From assembly GCA_035544895.1 (NCBI GenBank), contig DASZZM010000015.1, forward strand, positions 1-64,000: DNA of 64,000 nucleotides, read 5' to 3'. The notes under the pieces were generated by a model. It was not told the DNA's origin, did not search any database, and saw only the letters and a list, made by a program, of their open reading frames with translations. The stretch is from JASLEW01 sp035544895 (lineage in GTDB: Bacteria > Acidobacteriota > Thermoanaerobaculia > Multivoradales > UBA5704). A program made the translations under genes and the position numbers. Below are positions 1-8,440 of the stretch, in pieces (position 1 is the stretch's first letter; each line of letters begins with the position of its first letter).

Positions 1-177
1 CGTCCCGCCCCCGCCGATCTCACCCACGGCCTCCAGCACCTCGCCGAGCTCCGCCAGGGCATGGCCAAGCTCATCAGCGCCGTCGGCCTCCTCGAAGACA
101 TCCGCCAGCGCCTCCCCGAGCTCCGCGGCGACGCCGCCTCCAGGAGGCCGCTGCCCGACCGCACGAGGCCGCGCTAG
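1..177 (+). CDS. C-terminal fragment of an unknown protein, cut by the window edge
   Basis: Frame 1 is open from the first base to a TAG at 175-177, giving the last 58 residues of a protein whose start lies outside the window. The visible part has leucine/glutamate-rich helical stretches (around HLAELRQGMAKLISAVGLLE) followed by a basic, Arg/Pro-rich tail. No family is recognisable from so short a piece. The helical pattern and good codon use argue that it is coding, but function cannot be assigned. Confidence 0.55.
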   Translation, partial: RPAPADLTHGLQHLAELRQGMAKLISAVGLLEDIRQRLPELRGDAASRRPLPDRTRPR

Positions 178-308
178 GAAGCCGCGTCCGCAGCCGCCCT
201 CGAGGCTGTAGACTGATATCGGAGTATTCCCTCCCCTGAAGTCTGAGCTGGAGGCCGATCGCCTGTCCTATCGGCGACGCGGAAGCCCGCCTGGAGTAAA
301 ATGCGGGT

Positions 309-533
309 ATGGACCTCGCCACTCTCTCCGCCGCCGCCCTCGCCCTCGATCCTCGGAGCCGGGCCGCCTTGGCCCATCAGCTGATCGAGAGCCTTGACCA
401 GCTCACCCCGGCCGAGAACGAAAGCCTGTGGGCCGAAGTGGCCGGCGACCGGCTAGCCGAGCTTCGGGCCGGGAAGCTCAAAGCCATTCCCGGCGACCAG
501 GTGCTGGCGGAGGGCCGGGCGCTCCTCGGTTGA
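309..533 (+). CDS. Antitoxin, addiction-module component family (Unstab_antitox-like)
   Basis: A 74-residue acidic protein of the small addiction-module antitoxin family (PF09720/TIGR02574 type). The hallmark is the N-terminal helix with the pattern LDPRSRAALAHQLIESL, followed by a Trp/Glu-containing helix (ESLWAEVAGDRLAEL) and a short tail that normally wraps the toxin. It should bind and neutralise the ParE/RelE-type toxin encoded directly downstream. The two genes share a TTGA overlap (toxin TTG 530-532, antitoxin TGA 531-533), so they are translationally coupled. Such modules usually repress their own promoter, but no operator is obvious upstream. Length and motif match the family well. 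Confidence 0.85.
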   Translation: MDLATLSAAALALDPRSRAALAHQLIESLDQLTPAENESLWAEVAGDRLAELRAGKLKAIPGDQVLAEGRALLG

Positions 534-847
534 GCTTCTCGTTCCATCCCGCAGCACGGGCCGAGTACTTGGAGGCGATCACCTACTACGAAAGGCAGTC
601 ACCCGGGCTCGGGGACGACTTTGCCGCGGCCTTCGAAGCCGCGCTCTCTTTCGTTCGTGCCCATCCCCAGGCAGCCCCTCTGGTGCATCCCTCCGGCGTC
701 CGCCGGAAATCGTTCCCCGCGCCGTTTCTCTACAGCCTGCTGTATGCACCCGAGCCTTCGGGTCTGCTTATCGTGGCAGTGGCTCACCACAGAAAGCGCC
801 CCGAGTACTGGCGGAGCCGCACCGGCGCGGCAGGGCCGCGGGGCTGA
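530..847 (+). CDS. ParE/RelE-superfamily toxin
   Basis: A 105-residue toxin partner of the antitoxin just upstream. The TTG start overlaps the antitoxin stop. The protein shows the ParE/RelE order: an N-terminal strand (FSFHPAARAEYLEAITYYE), a helix pair, the basic strand VRRKSFPAPFLYSLLY, and a final strand ending in AHHRKRPEYWRSR, which matches the conserved C-terminal HxxRxPxYW-type signature. ParE members poison gyrase, while RelE members cleave mRNA on ribosomes. The sequence looks closer to the ParE/plasmid-stabilisation branch, but the target cannot be decided here. An upstream extension in the same frame to 428 would lie inside the antitoxin and is rejected. Confidence 0.85.
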   Translation: MSFSFHPAARAEYLEAITYYERQSPGLGDDFAAAFEAALSFVRAHPQAAPLVHPSGVRRKSFPAPFLYSLLYAPEPSGLLIVAVAHHRKRPEYWRSRTGAAGPRG

Positions 848-1213
848 CGCGTCCGCTTACGCGACAGGCAGTCAGCTCACCTGGACGCCAAATGCCGCTG
901 CCTACGACGTGATGCGCGACGGTCGGCCCCTCCTGACCGGGCTCAAGGCACTCGGTATCCGCGATCACGCCGGCCTTCGCCGGCCTCCCGCCTCCAGCCG
1001 CAGCGACGGTCAGCACCGCGTCGCTGGCCTGGCCGAGCGTCCCTGTCCGCGAGCGCGGGCTCACACCTGCCGGCGAATCGGTCTTCGCCAGGCGAAGTCG
1101 ACCAGGCGTTGCGGATCGGTGGGGTAGCGTGGTCGCTCTCCACCCGACTGTCACGAAATGACTCCTGGCGGCAACCTAGGGAGAAGAGAGTCACCGCAGG
1201 CAAGGAGGTCCCG
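848..1213. other. Intergenic stretch with a possible decayed fibronectin-like fragment
   Basis: No intact gene is supported here. Around 870-950 on the plus strand a short in-frame stretch reads SQLTWTPNAAAYDVMRDG, which resembles the 'L-x-W-x-P...A-x-x-YDV-x-R-x-G' strand pattern common in secreted fibronectin-type repeats. It is preceded and followed by unrelated sequence, so at best it is a pseudogene remnant. The last bases, AAGGAGGT at 1202-1209, are the ribosome-binding site of the next gene. Confidence 0.35.
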
Positions 1214-1849
1214 ATGAGCTCGACTGCGACCGCATTGCGTCCCGCCGCTGCCGGCATCAGCGTGCTCTTGGCCCTGGCCCTGCTGCCGGGGGTGGCGCAC
1301 GCGGGCGTCAACCTCGACAAGCGGATCGACGTCGACCTGGTCAATGCCGATATGGCGAGCTTCTTCCAGGCCTTCGGCGAACTGGCCGGCGTCCGGGTCG
1401 CGCTCGACCCAGGGCTCGACGCCGAGCAGCAAGTCTCCATCCGTCTCGAGAACGTCTCGGCGCGCACCGTCCTCGCCGCCGCCTGCGAGAGCATGGACTG
1501 CCGCTGGAAGTTCCACGACGAGAGCCTACTGATCGAGCCGCTGCCGGGGACCGCGGGCAGGCAGGGTGCGCGGCCGCTCGACGAGCTGATCGACGTCAAG
1601 GTCACCCACGCCCACGGCAGGGAGGTGCTGAGCTCCATCGCCCAGATGCTCGGCGCGGACCTCTCCGCCGACGAATCGCTGGCCGCCCGCATCGTGAGCC
1701 TGGAGCTCGATCGGCGGAGCATCGGAGAAGCCCTCGACACCGCTTGTGCAAAGCTGGGTTGCCAATGGCAGCTCGTCGCCGGGGAGCACCGGCCCCTGTT
1801 GCGGGTGCAAGCCGGCGCGCGCCCCGCGCCAGGCAGCGGGCCAGGCTAG
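1214..1849 (+). CDS. Secreted protein with two STN-like (secretin/TonB short N-terminal) domains
   Basis: A 211-residue protein. The ATG at 1214 has AAGGAGGT at 1202-1209 and is preferred over upstream in-frame starts. A signal peptide (residues 1 to about 30, ending AHAG) is followed by two repeats of an STN-like fold. The first, about residues 31-105, has the pattern VDLVNADMASFFQAFGELAG then VSIRLENVSARTVL. The second, about 115-200, has VTHAHGREVLSSIAQMLGA then VSLELDRRSIGEAL. STN domains occur at the N-termini of secretins and TonB receptors. Here they stand alone with no pore, so the protein is probably periplasmic. Its partner is unknown. Confidence 0.75.
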   Translation: MSSTATALRPAAAGISVLLALALLPGVAHAGVNLDKRIDVDLVNADMASFFQAFGELAGVRVALDPGLDAEQQVSIRLENVSARTVLAAACESMDCRWKFHDESLLIEPLPGTAGRQGARPLDELIDVKVTHAHGREVLSSIAQMLGADLSADESLAARIVSLELDRRSIGEALDTACAKLGCQWQLVAGEHRPLLRVQAGARPAPGSGPG

Positions 1850-1915
1850 GCGCCGAGAGGGTCGGCAACTACCCCCCCGTGGTTCTGCGAGGCTCGGGAG
1901 AGGTACGCTTGCGGC

Positions 1916-2155
1916 ATGCCCCGGACCCTCGAGCAGATCGAAGACGAGGTCCTCAGTCTCCCCGAGGCATCTCGCGCCAAGCTCATGGAGCGCCTGCTCT
2001 TAAGCCTTCAGGGACAGGGCACACTCGACGAAGAGGACACCGCCCGGGCCTGGGTGGAAGAGGCCGAACGACGGGATCACGAGATGAGCAGCGGCTCAGA
2101 GGAAGGCCTTCCTGCCGAGAAGGTCTTCTCCAAGCTCCGCTCCTCTCTTCGCTGA
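1916..2155 (+). CDS. Orphan antitoxin-like protein, addiction-module family
   Basis: A 79-residue protein with the same N-terminal pattern as the antitoxin at 309-533 (VLSLPEASRAKLMERLLLSL, then an acidic region around LDEEDTARAWVEEAERR). It belongs to the small addiction-module component family. The 110 bases that follow contain no ParE/RelE-type frame in any register, and the next gene is on the other strand. It is therefore an antitoxin without its toxin, either a remnant or a protein acting on a toxin elsewhere. Its tail ends in LRSSLR, longer than in the intact module. Confidence 0.7.
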   Translation: MPRTLEQIEDEVLSLPEASRAKLMERLLLSLQGQGTLDEEDTARAWVEEAERRDHEMSSGSEEGLPAEKVFSKLRSSLR

Positions 2156-2266
2156 AGAGCGCCGCGTTCCATCGCCTCGCCGACCGCGTGGTCGTGAGTC
2201 AACACGATGGAGAAGCGTGGCGAGGGAACCCCGACGGGGGGCCCGTCGGCGAGAGCTTCGTCGTCG

Positions 2267-3412
2267 TCACGAATGGTGCTTCCGACGGCGAGCAGCGCGG
2301 TCCTCCGGATGGACGAGAAAAATCTTCGCCGGATCGACACCTGAGCCGTAACATAGCTGGGGGATATGCGATTTTGGTACTTTGGTGAACTGAAGCACAC
2401 TCCCTGCCTGTGCTGCGGCGTCTTTGAGGGAACGCCCAGAGGCCACGGCCTGATAGAAGATGCTATAGAAGGAGTTGGCCTCGTCTTCTAAGATTCCACC
2501 CTCCACCCCCATCGTGCAGGGGACCGCCTTTGCGATAGTTGTTGCACACCGCAGCGAGTAGCAAGTATCAATGATCACGAGCTGTAGACCTTTATCGAGT
2601 GACCGGAACATGCCTGCCAGCGCCATGTCGGACACTGTCGTCAGGTCTCCGTTTTCAGTCCGCATCAGGATGTCGCCGCCGTTCTGTTTCCCGCTGAAAT
2701 GGAAAACATGAGGGGCCTCGCTATTCAACTCCCGGAAGAGCGTATTCGCATGCACCTGAAAGACGCCCTTGAACTTGATGAGATGCGGGAAACGTGCCTT
2801 TGCTACGCTCCCCTTCATCGCTTGTAGTTGAGCGCGTGGGCTTAGACCGCCGACCCGCGGTGCCAAGAAGAGGACCTTGAGAGGGCCTTCGACTTCCGGA
2901 GGCTTGGCTTGAGTGCGGTGAGGGGTCTCTTCCTCCAGAAACCCCGGGAAGACTGGCCGCTCTAGAAAGACCGGCTTACCGGTGCGCTTCCGCGTGAGCG
3001 TAAGGTAGGCTTCTACTCCGCTCAGCAGCGCGTTTCTCGCTTCCTCGATGGGCTTGCTCACGAAATCGATATAGATGCGGTTTTGCAGAAAAGCGCCAGG
3101 GTCGCAGGCTTTCACCCGCACTGCAAGAAGGCGGCCCTCGTCGCCAGTCAGTGCAGCATCGAGTTCCTGCTGGCAGTACCGAGAGCGAAAATAGCTGGGC
3201 GAGAACAAGGCTAGAGTACAATCCGCTTCAGCAGCTTGACGCATCTTTTGCATGAAGTTCATGCCCGGCGCAAAGTCTTTGAATTGGGCGATGCAGCGAA
3301 AATGTGCCTTCGCGTTCTCCAACTCCCAGACAATCCAGCGCGCCCACTTCAGGTCCTCGCCGGCATAGCTGACAAAGAACTTTCTCGCCCTAGAGACGGT
3401 GGTTCGCGACAC
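2267..3412 (-). CDS. TIR domain fused to a caspase-like (CHAT/C14-type) protease domain
   Basis: A 381-residue protein read from a GTG start. Residues about 9-135 form a TIR domain: KFFVSYAGED (box 1), SPSYFRSRYCQQELDAAL with Glu83 at the position of the catalytic glutamate of NAD-cleaving TIRs, then a strand/helix end at IYIDF. A linker containing Pro/Glu leads to a caspase-clan domain (about 178-365). There VFHFSGK carries the candidate catalytic His238 and LVIIDTCYSL the candidate Cys284. TIR enzymes deplete NAD+ or make signals, and caspase-like domains cleave proteins in cell-suicide immunity. Having both in one chain suggests a self-contained abortive-infection effector. No partner gene is adjacent, and the gene has lower G+C than its neighbours. 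Confidence 0.8.
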   Translation of the reverse strand: MSRTTVSRARKFFVSYAGEDLKWARWIVWELENAKAHFRCIAQFKDFAPGMNFMQKMRQAAEADCTLALFSPSYFRSRYCQQELDAALTGDEGRLLAVRVKACDPGAFLQNRIYIDFVSKPIEEARNALLSGVEAYLTLTRKRTGKPVFLERPVFPGFLEEETPHRTQAKPPEVEGPLKVLFLAPRVGGLSPRAQLQAMKGSVAKARFPHLIKFKGVFQVHANTLFRELNSEAPHVFHFSGKQNGGDILMRTENGDLTTVSDMALAGMFRSLDKGLQLVIIDTCYSLRCATTIAKAVPCTMGVEGGILEDEANSFYSIFYQAVASGRSLKDAAAQAGSVLQFTKVPKSHIPQLCYGSGVDPAKIFLVHPEDRAARRRKHHS

Positions 3413-3458
3413 TCTTAATCCTCGCTTCCTTCTGGTTTCGAGCCCTACCCCCGCCCCC

Positions 3459-4820
3459 TCACCCCTCCCTGAACTGATACCGCGCCCCCGGGTCGTGCTC
3501 CACCCGCCGCAGGAACTCCACCACGCTCTGCACCTGCGCCGCCGTCGCCAGCGCCGCCTGGAAGCTCGACCGCAGCAGCACGAGCGCCGTGATCGATTCG
3601 TAGTCCGGCGGCGCCTGCACGGCGAGCAGCGCGCCGATCGCCGCCTCCGCCAGCCCGTGCGCCTCCTCCAGCCGTCCCTGCCGCATCCACACCGTGGTCA
3701 GATCGAGCGCCACCAGCGCCGCGTGCCGGCCCGCCCCCGCCCTGGCAAAACCCGCCCGTGCCGCCGCGAACGCCCGCTCCGCCCGGCCGAGCTCGCCGAG
3801 GCCCGCGTTGATTCTGCCCTCGAGCGCATCGAGCCGCGGCCGCACCAGCTCGCCGAGAGCCGAAAGCCGCGGCCGGTGCCGCCACAGCAGGGCGCGCGCC
3901 TCCCGCCACCGCCTGCTTTCGACCAGGAGGTCGATCTGGTTGTAGAGGGCCGTGTCGGCGAGCTCGCGGTCGCCCTCCCGGTCGATCATCGCCAGGCCGC
4001 GCTCGATGTCGCGCAGGCCGCGCTGCGGCTGCCCCGCATACCCGCAGTAGACGCCCCTGGTGATCAGCACGCGGCCCGCGGCCTGCCGATCGTGCCGCCC
4101 GAGATAGATCTGCTGCGCGCTGTCGAGGTGCTTCAAGGCTGCGCGGTGCTGGCCCTGCAGCCCGAGCTGCGAGCCGCGCAGCTCGAGCAGCCGCGCCTGC
4201 AGCAGCGGCTCCCCGCTGCCGGTGGCAAACAGCGCGAAGGCCCTCCCCATCGCGCTCTCCGCCTCGGCGAACCGATCGGCCACGCGGCAGGCGTTGGCCA
4301 GCTCGCCCCAGGCGCGGGCCTCGAAATCCGCCACCTGCTCGGCGCCATAGCCCTCCCTGCCCAGATGGCGGGCGATGCGCGTCGCCAGGTAGGCGAAATC
4401 GACCATGCGCTGCGGATCGCTGTGGCGCAGCGACCAGCTGTACGCCAGCACCGCCTCGTACTTGGGGTAGGCGCCGCGCGTCCGCGCCGACACCCGGCAG
4501 ACGCCGTGCGCCCCGAGCTCGGCCAGCAGCTGCCGGGCGCGCGACCGCAGGCGCACCGCCTGCGCGCCGTGCACCCGCACCGCCGCCGCGGCGCTGTCGA
4601 TGGCCCGGTCGTAGCGCGCGAGCTCCTCGGCCGCCGCCTCGGGCGCCGCCGGCTCTGCGTCCGGGTCGGCCAGGAAATGGTAATGCGGCGCCAGGCGGGC
4701 GCGGCACCGCCCGCAACCCCCCTTGCGCACCAGGTGCACGACCACCGGGCCGGCCTCCGCCGGCGACAGCTCCCCCAGCACGAAACGCTCGAGCAGCTGC
4801 GCCGAAGGATGTTCGCTCAA
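3459..4820 (-). CDS. Zinc-knuckle / TPR-repeat protein
   Basis: A 453-residue protein started at TTG, supported by GGGAGGG eight bases upstream. The N-terminus (SEHPSAQLLERFVLGELSPAEA, then HLVRKGGCGRCRARL) resembles the small zinc-binding anti-sigma-like region found on many soil-bacterial TPR proteins, with a CxxC pair near residues 36-39. The rest is a series of helical hairpins of about 38 residues with Ala/Leu/Tyr spacing typical of tetratricopeptide repeats (for example RAFALFATGSGEPLLQARLLE). It probably acts as a cytoplasmic scaffold or as a regulator near a sigma factor, but no sigma-factor gene is visible. The small secreted protein upstream is on the same strand. Confidence 0.65.
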   Translation of the reverse strand: MSEHPSAQLLERFVLGELSPAEAGPVVVHLVRKGGCGRCRARLAPHYHFLADPDAEPAAPEAAAEELARYDRAIDSAAAAVRVHGAQAVRLRSRARQLLAELGAHGVCRVSARTRGAYPKYEAVLAYSWSLRHSDPQRMVDFAYLATRIARHLGREGYGAEQVADFEARAWGELANACRVADRFAEAESAMGRAFALFATGSGEPLLQARLLELRGSQLGLQGQHRAALKHLDSAQQIYLGRHDRQAAGRVLITRGVYCGYAGQPQRGLRDIERGLAMIDREGDRELADTALYNQIDLLVESRRWREARALLWRHRPRLSALGELVRPRLDALEGRINAGLGELGRAERAFAAARAGFARAGAGRHAALVALDLTTVWMRQGRLEEAHGLAEAAIGALLAVQAPPDYESITALVLLRSSFQAALATAAQVQSVVEFLRRVEHDPGARYQFREG

Positions 4821-5360
4821 GCCGTCCCTCCCCGGAGACTTAGCGCCTGTTCAGCTTGCGATTGTCTCATGTTCCACTACGCGGCAGAACTCCCCTCGGT
4901 TCCCGAGTTCCCGACCTCCCCGGCGCTCCCGCGGCCGCGGCGGCGCCCCGGACGGCTCACACCCGTCCCCGCGAGCCGGCCCCGCCCGCCCGCCGCCGAC
5001 CGCTTGCAAGAACGGAGAATCCGCCCTCCCGGTCCAGCCGTAGCCGCGGCCCCGCGCCGTCCCCGTCAGCCGCCACGCCCGCCGGCTGCCGTTCCGATCG
5101 TTACCCGCGCCGCCTGCGGCGGCGGCCCTCCGGCCCGCCTTGCTCCTCGCGGGAGCCGGCCGTGAAACCTCGCCGTGCCGCGATCTCGAGCCCTCCGCGC
5201 CTCGCCCGCCCTACCGGCTCCGCCGAATCAAGTCCTTCGAGGTCCTCGCCTGGCGCTTCCTCCGGCCTGGCCGCGCCACGCCGCCGCCGATCCTGGAACA
5301 GAGGTCGGCCCGGGGGTGGCGCTCGCCACCCCCTCCTTGCCGAGCAACCGTCCGGCCGCC
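4821..5360. other. Intergenic, no supported gene
   Basis: About 540 bases of extremely GC-rich sequence between two minus-strand genes. Open frames exist on both strands but are Arg/Pro/Ser-rich and lack ribosome-binding sites. Short GC hairpins such as the GCCGCC/GGCGGC stretch near 5110-5125 may form part of a terminator for the small secreted gene at 5361-5723, but no T-run follows. Nothing else is recognised. Confidence 0.4.
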
Positions 5361-5723
5361 TCAGCCGTTCGGATCGAGCCCCATGTTGGAGTCGCCCGCC
5401 GTCCCCGTGCCGGGCGCCCCGGGTGGGGCTGGCGTCGTCGCCGCCGCGCCGGCCCCGCCGCTCGCCGCCGTGCCGCCGCCGCTCTTCGCCGTTGCCGGAC
5501 TCGGCGACCGCCCTCCGCCCGCCTTCCCGAGCCAGCTTCGCGAGAAGCCGAAATCCTGCCAGGCGTGCTCCACCCACTGCCACGCCGCGGCGAACAACCC
5601 TGACGCCGCGCCCGGGCCGCCAACCGGCGCCGCTTGAGCCGACCTGCCGGCGCCGCCCACCACCACCGCCAACACGAGCCCTACAAACAACTTGCGCAAG
5701 GGGGACCGTCGAATACATCTCAT
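5361..5723 (-). CDS. Small secreted protein, Ala/Gly/Pro-rich, unknown
   Basis: A 120-residue protein with an excellent ribosome-binding site (GAAGGAGGT eight bases before the ATG at 5723). The first ~32 residues are a signal peptide (basic start, KLFVGLVLAVVVGG core, AQAA cleavage region). A short amphipathic segment with three Trp (AWQWVEHAWQDFGFSRSWLG) follows, and the last 55 residues are low-complexity Gly/Ala/Thr/Pro ending in DSNMGLDPNG. No enzymatic motif is visible. Export to the periplasm or cell surface is the only safe inference. It may be co-transcribed with the TPR gene downstream across a 540-base gap. Confidence 0.6.
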   Translation of the reverse strand: MRCIRRSPLRKLFVGLVLAVVVGGAGRSAQAAPVGGPGAASGLFAAAWQWVEHAWQDFGFSRSWLGKAGGGRSPSPATAKSGGGTAASGGAGAAATTPAPPGAPGTGTAGDSNMGLDPNG

Positions 5724-6137
5724 CGCTCAACCTCCTTCTCCGCGGGACACACCTCCGGCCGGACCTGGCCGCCGGCGCCCACAAAGCATGGTGTCCCCAG
5801 TGTCGCAAATTCGCGCTTGTACCGAAATTGCCCCCGCCCTCCGCCCGCGAAGACGCCAGCCCCGCTTACCACCCTTTATTATCTAGATCGATAACTCTAC
5901 GACCACACTCAACTCTGGTCAACCCTGCCTTGAATCATTCCTTCAGAGAGATCTATTAAGAATCCCTGAACCCAGTTCTGGACTTCAATGGACTAAAATC
6001 GAATTCAGACAGACTTCCTTTCCCACCCGATCACTGCGCCACGAGCGCTGAACAAGGGAAAAAGACGCTGCAACCAGATCGGCCTGCCAACCTCGCCCGT
6101 TCGTCACCACGGGCAAACTCGTAGACTGCGAGGGACG
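5724..6137. other. Divergent intergenic region, AT-richer than average
   Basis: A 414-base gap between a minus-strand gene (5361-5723) and a plus-strand gene (6138-6563), so it should contain promoters for both. The stretch 5870-6000 is noticeably AT-richer than its surroundings. I see no convincing -35/-10 pair, no inverted repeat longer than 8 bp and no RNA gene. Confidence 0.4.
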
Positions 6138-6563
6138 ATGCCCGACATCCAGCCGCAGATACGACGCGTGAGAGAAGTCCTCGGCGCCCTCGTGCGCGCC
6201 TCCGGCTCGAAGCTCACGCCGATCGAGCGCCAGATCGGAGTCAGCCGCGGCTACATGAGTAGGCTCCTCCAGGGCAGGTCTCACCTCAAGCTCGAGCATC
6301 TCCTCGCCATCCTCGCCGTCCTCAAAGTCGCCCCGCGCGAGTTCTCCGATCTCGCCTTCCCCCCCGTCGCCGAGCCCAGCAAGCTCGTCTCCGACATCAG
6401 AGACATCGTCCTCCCCGCCGCGCCCCCTCCGCGCGCCGCAACCACCCGCCCCACCTCGCCCGCGCGCCTCTGGACGGCCGACGAAATCCAAGACATCGTC
6501 CTCCGCACCCTCGAGAACCTCGACGACCCCCGCGACCCCCCGCCCGCCCGCCGCAGGCGATGA
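6138..6563 (+). CDS. XRE-family helix-turn-helix regulator
   Basis: A 141-residue DNA-binding protein. Residues about 10-65 form a Cro/C1-type five-helix domain: LTPIERQIGVSRGYMSRLLQ holds the helix-turn-helix, followed by LKLEHLLAILAVLKVAPREF, the usual last two helices. The C-terminal half is Pro/Ala-rich with a repeated DIQDIVL/DIRDIVL element (residues about 91-97 and 119-125), perhaps two copies of a short interaction helix. A GAGGGA motif precedes the ATG. No obvious target operator is seen upstream. The role is probably local transcription control. Confidence 0.75.
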   Translation: MPDIQPQIRRVREVLGALVRASGSKLTPIERQIGVSRGYMSRLLQGRSHLKLEHLLAILAVLKVAPREFSDLAFPPVAEPSKLVSDIRDIVLPAAPPPRAATTRPTSPARLWTADEIQDIVLRTLENLDDPRDPPPARRRR

Positions 6564-6791
6564 GACCAGCCTGCAGCGGGCAGGCCGAGGTGGGATCCTG
6601 CCGCTCGCGGAGGTGGTCGAGCGAATCGTGGCGCCGCGCAAGAGTCCGGTAACCGTCGGCCTGCTCGGGTTAGAAGGTTGGGATCCAGCGGTTCTGTCCA
6701 ACGGGCCAAGGGCGGCGTCCGGCCGTCTCGTGCGCGGCTACCCCTTGTCCCGGTCGCCTCCGTGCGGCTACAATGGCCACAGGAGGCAGCG

Positions 6792-7076
6792 ATGTCCACC
6801 GTCAGCACCCGCGTCCTGAAGGACCAGCTCTCGAGCTACTTGCAGCGCGCCGAGAGCGGTGAGCGCATCGTCGTTTTGCGAGATGGCCGGCCGGTGGCCG
6901 CGTTGATCCCGCTCTCCCAGCTCCCGGAGGGCACCGAGCAGCAGCGTCTCGCCGAGCTGGAGTCCCGCGGTCTGGTGGCCCTGCCCCGCCGGACGGAGCG
7001 GCCCGCGTTCCAAGGCCCCGCGGTCCCGAGCCGGGGCAAGCTGGCCTCCGAGATGGTCAGCGAAGACCGCCGTTGA
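6792..7076 (+). CDS. Phd/YefM-type antitoxin of a VapC module
   Basis: A 94-residue antitoxin started at the ATG at 6792, which has AGGAGG at 6781-6786; a longer in-frame extension upstream is not needed. The N-terminal fold is classic Phd: STVSTRVLKDQLSSYLQRAE, then GERIVVLRDGRPVAALIPL. This is the dimeric DNA-binding part. The acidic/basic C-terminus (residues about 55-94) should wrap the VapC toxin. Its stop overlaps the toxin start as TTGA (7073-7076), so the pair is one transcription and translation unit. Autorepression by antitoxin and complex is usual for the family. Confidence 0.9.
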   Translation: MSTVSTRVLKDQLSSYLQRAESGERIVVLRDGRPVAALIPLSQLPEGTEQQRLAELESRGLVALPRRTERPAFQGPAVPSRGKLASEMVSEDRR

Positions 7077-7540
7077 TTCTCTTCCTCGACACCAGCGCTC
7101 TGGTCAAGCTCTACTTTGCCGAGCCGGGCTCGGAGCGCATGCGCGCGGCCGTGGCGCGAGGCGAGCCCATGGCCGTCTCGGCCGTGGCCTTCGCCGAGAT
7201 CCACGCCACCTTCGCTCGCCGCAGACGGGAGGAGCTTCTGCAGGCCACCGAGCTCGAGCAGCTCCTGCTTGCCTTCGCCGGCGATTGGGAAAAGCTGACC
7301 CAAATGCCCGTCGGAGCCGCGGTGCTCAGGCACGTGCCCGGGCTTTGCCACCGCCATCTCCTCCGCGGCGCCGATGCCGTTCATCTCGCCAGCGCCCTGC
7401 TCTTGCGCGAGGAAGGGCTCGATGTCCTCTTCGCCTGCTCTGACCGCCAGCTCCTGGAAGCCGCGGCCGCCGAAGGCCTCGCCATCTTCGACCCGGCGGC
7501 CAGTCGCCGTCCGCTTGACGGCCCCGCCTCGCAGGCGTAG
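7073..7540 (+). CDS. VapC-type PIN-domain ribonuclease toxin
   Basis: A 155-residue PIN-domain protein with the four acidic metal-binding residues in their expected places: Asp6 (FLDTSALVKLY), Glu42 (AFAEIHATFARR), Asp101 (GADAVHLASAL) and Asp124 (FACSDRQLLEA). VapC toxins cut specific RNAs, often tRNAs, when released from the antitoxin. The TTG start overlaps the Phd stop. Length and motif spacing are normal and nothing suggests inactivation. Confidence 0.9.
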   Translation: MILFLDTSALVKLYFAEPGSERMRAAVARGEPMAVSAVAFAEIHATFARRRREELLQATELEQLLLAFAGDWEKLTQMPVGAAVLRHVPGLCHRHLLRGADAVHLASALLLREEGLDVLFACSDRQLLEAAAAEGLAIFDPAASRRPLDGPASQA

Positions 7541-7726
7541 AGTATTTTAAGACCCGCTGAGGATCGCTAAATCACCAGACGAGACCACGAGATCTCCCTT
7601 GAGCTTCGATCGCGTCACTGTCGCGCGCAAGTCCGGTCGCGAGCGCTGCCGCGATAGAGCCCAGGGTGAGATCGACGGTTTATCCTGAGAGCCGATGTCG
7701 CTCGGAGTCGCGAGGGCCTCTGACTG

Positions 7727-8224
7727 ATGAAGTTCTCCGAGATCACCACACGTCTTACGGGCATCAGTTGCCCGATTTTCGGAGTCCAGTGGAATCCACC
7801 TGAAGCCGATGTGGGAGTCGCTCGCCGCCTAATCTCGTATCTCGAAGATCGCCGGGTCCTCTACAACCCGAATGCGCTTGAGGTCCCAGCACACTGTGTC
7901 GAATCCGTTCTCGATATGCGCCGATTCCTCACGCACGAGCTCGGACACGGCTCCCTATCTTCGGAGTTCGAGGCGAGTCTCCGAGCCATGCGCCTTGCCT
8001 GCCGAAAGTTTCTCGACACCGTGCAGCGCGATGACGGACGGATCATAACGTACGGTTTTGAGCGAGGCCACTACGCAAGCTGGTTTTTCCTGTCAGCTCT
8101 TGGCGAATTGCGCGGCGTATTCGGAATTCACCTGACTAGGATCGCCGCCCAGCATGGGCTCGATGTCGAGGAGCCTCTTGCAAGCATTCTGCCGGCATCA
8201 TCAGAAGGAGACGGCATTGTTTAG
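7727..8224 (+). CDS. DUF6650-like protein
   Basis: A 165-residue protein whose first ~55 residues have a highly recognisable pattern: KFSEITTRLTGISCPIFGVQ, then WNPPEADVGVARRLISYLED and RRVLY. I know this as the opening of a family of unknown function (DUF6650) found scattered in accessory islands. The middle has a HELGHG-like string (TRRFLTHELGHG region near residue 70), but without other metalloprotease features I do not call it an enzyme. The C-terminus is helical. Lower G+C than flanking genes suggests transfer. Recognition is from memory of the N-terminal pattern and needs a profile search. Confidence 0.6.
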   Translation: MKFSEITTRLTGISCPIFGVQWNPPEADVGVARRLISYLEDRRVLYNPNALEVPAHCVESVLDMRRFLTHELGHGSLSSEFEASLRAMRLACRKFLDTVQRDDGRIITYGFERGHYASWFFLSALGELRGVFGIHLTRIAAQHGLDVEEPLASILPASSEGDGIV

Positions 8225-8440
8225 AGGCGTGAAACGCCAGGGCTCCATTCAGGTATCGTGCGTCGCTAGATCGGTGGCTGGGGACCGATCATCCAACGAG
8301 GCGCCCCGGCTACCGTTCGAGCTCAACCGAGAGCATTGCGACTTGTTTGTCGAGACACCACATAGATCTTGCCCGCCGTTCTCTCGCCCAGCTACGCCTG
8401 AAAACGACGTATGGAAAGCTAGAGAGAGGAAGGTTACGCC

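Noticed and set aside
2156..2266. Toxin gene after the orphan antitoxin
   Set aside because: All three plus-strand frames were read; none shows the ParE/RelE pattern or a suitable length before the convergent TIR gene.
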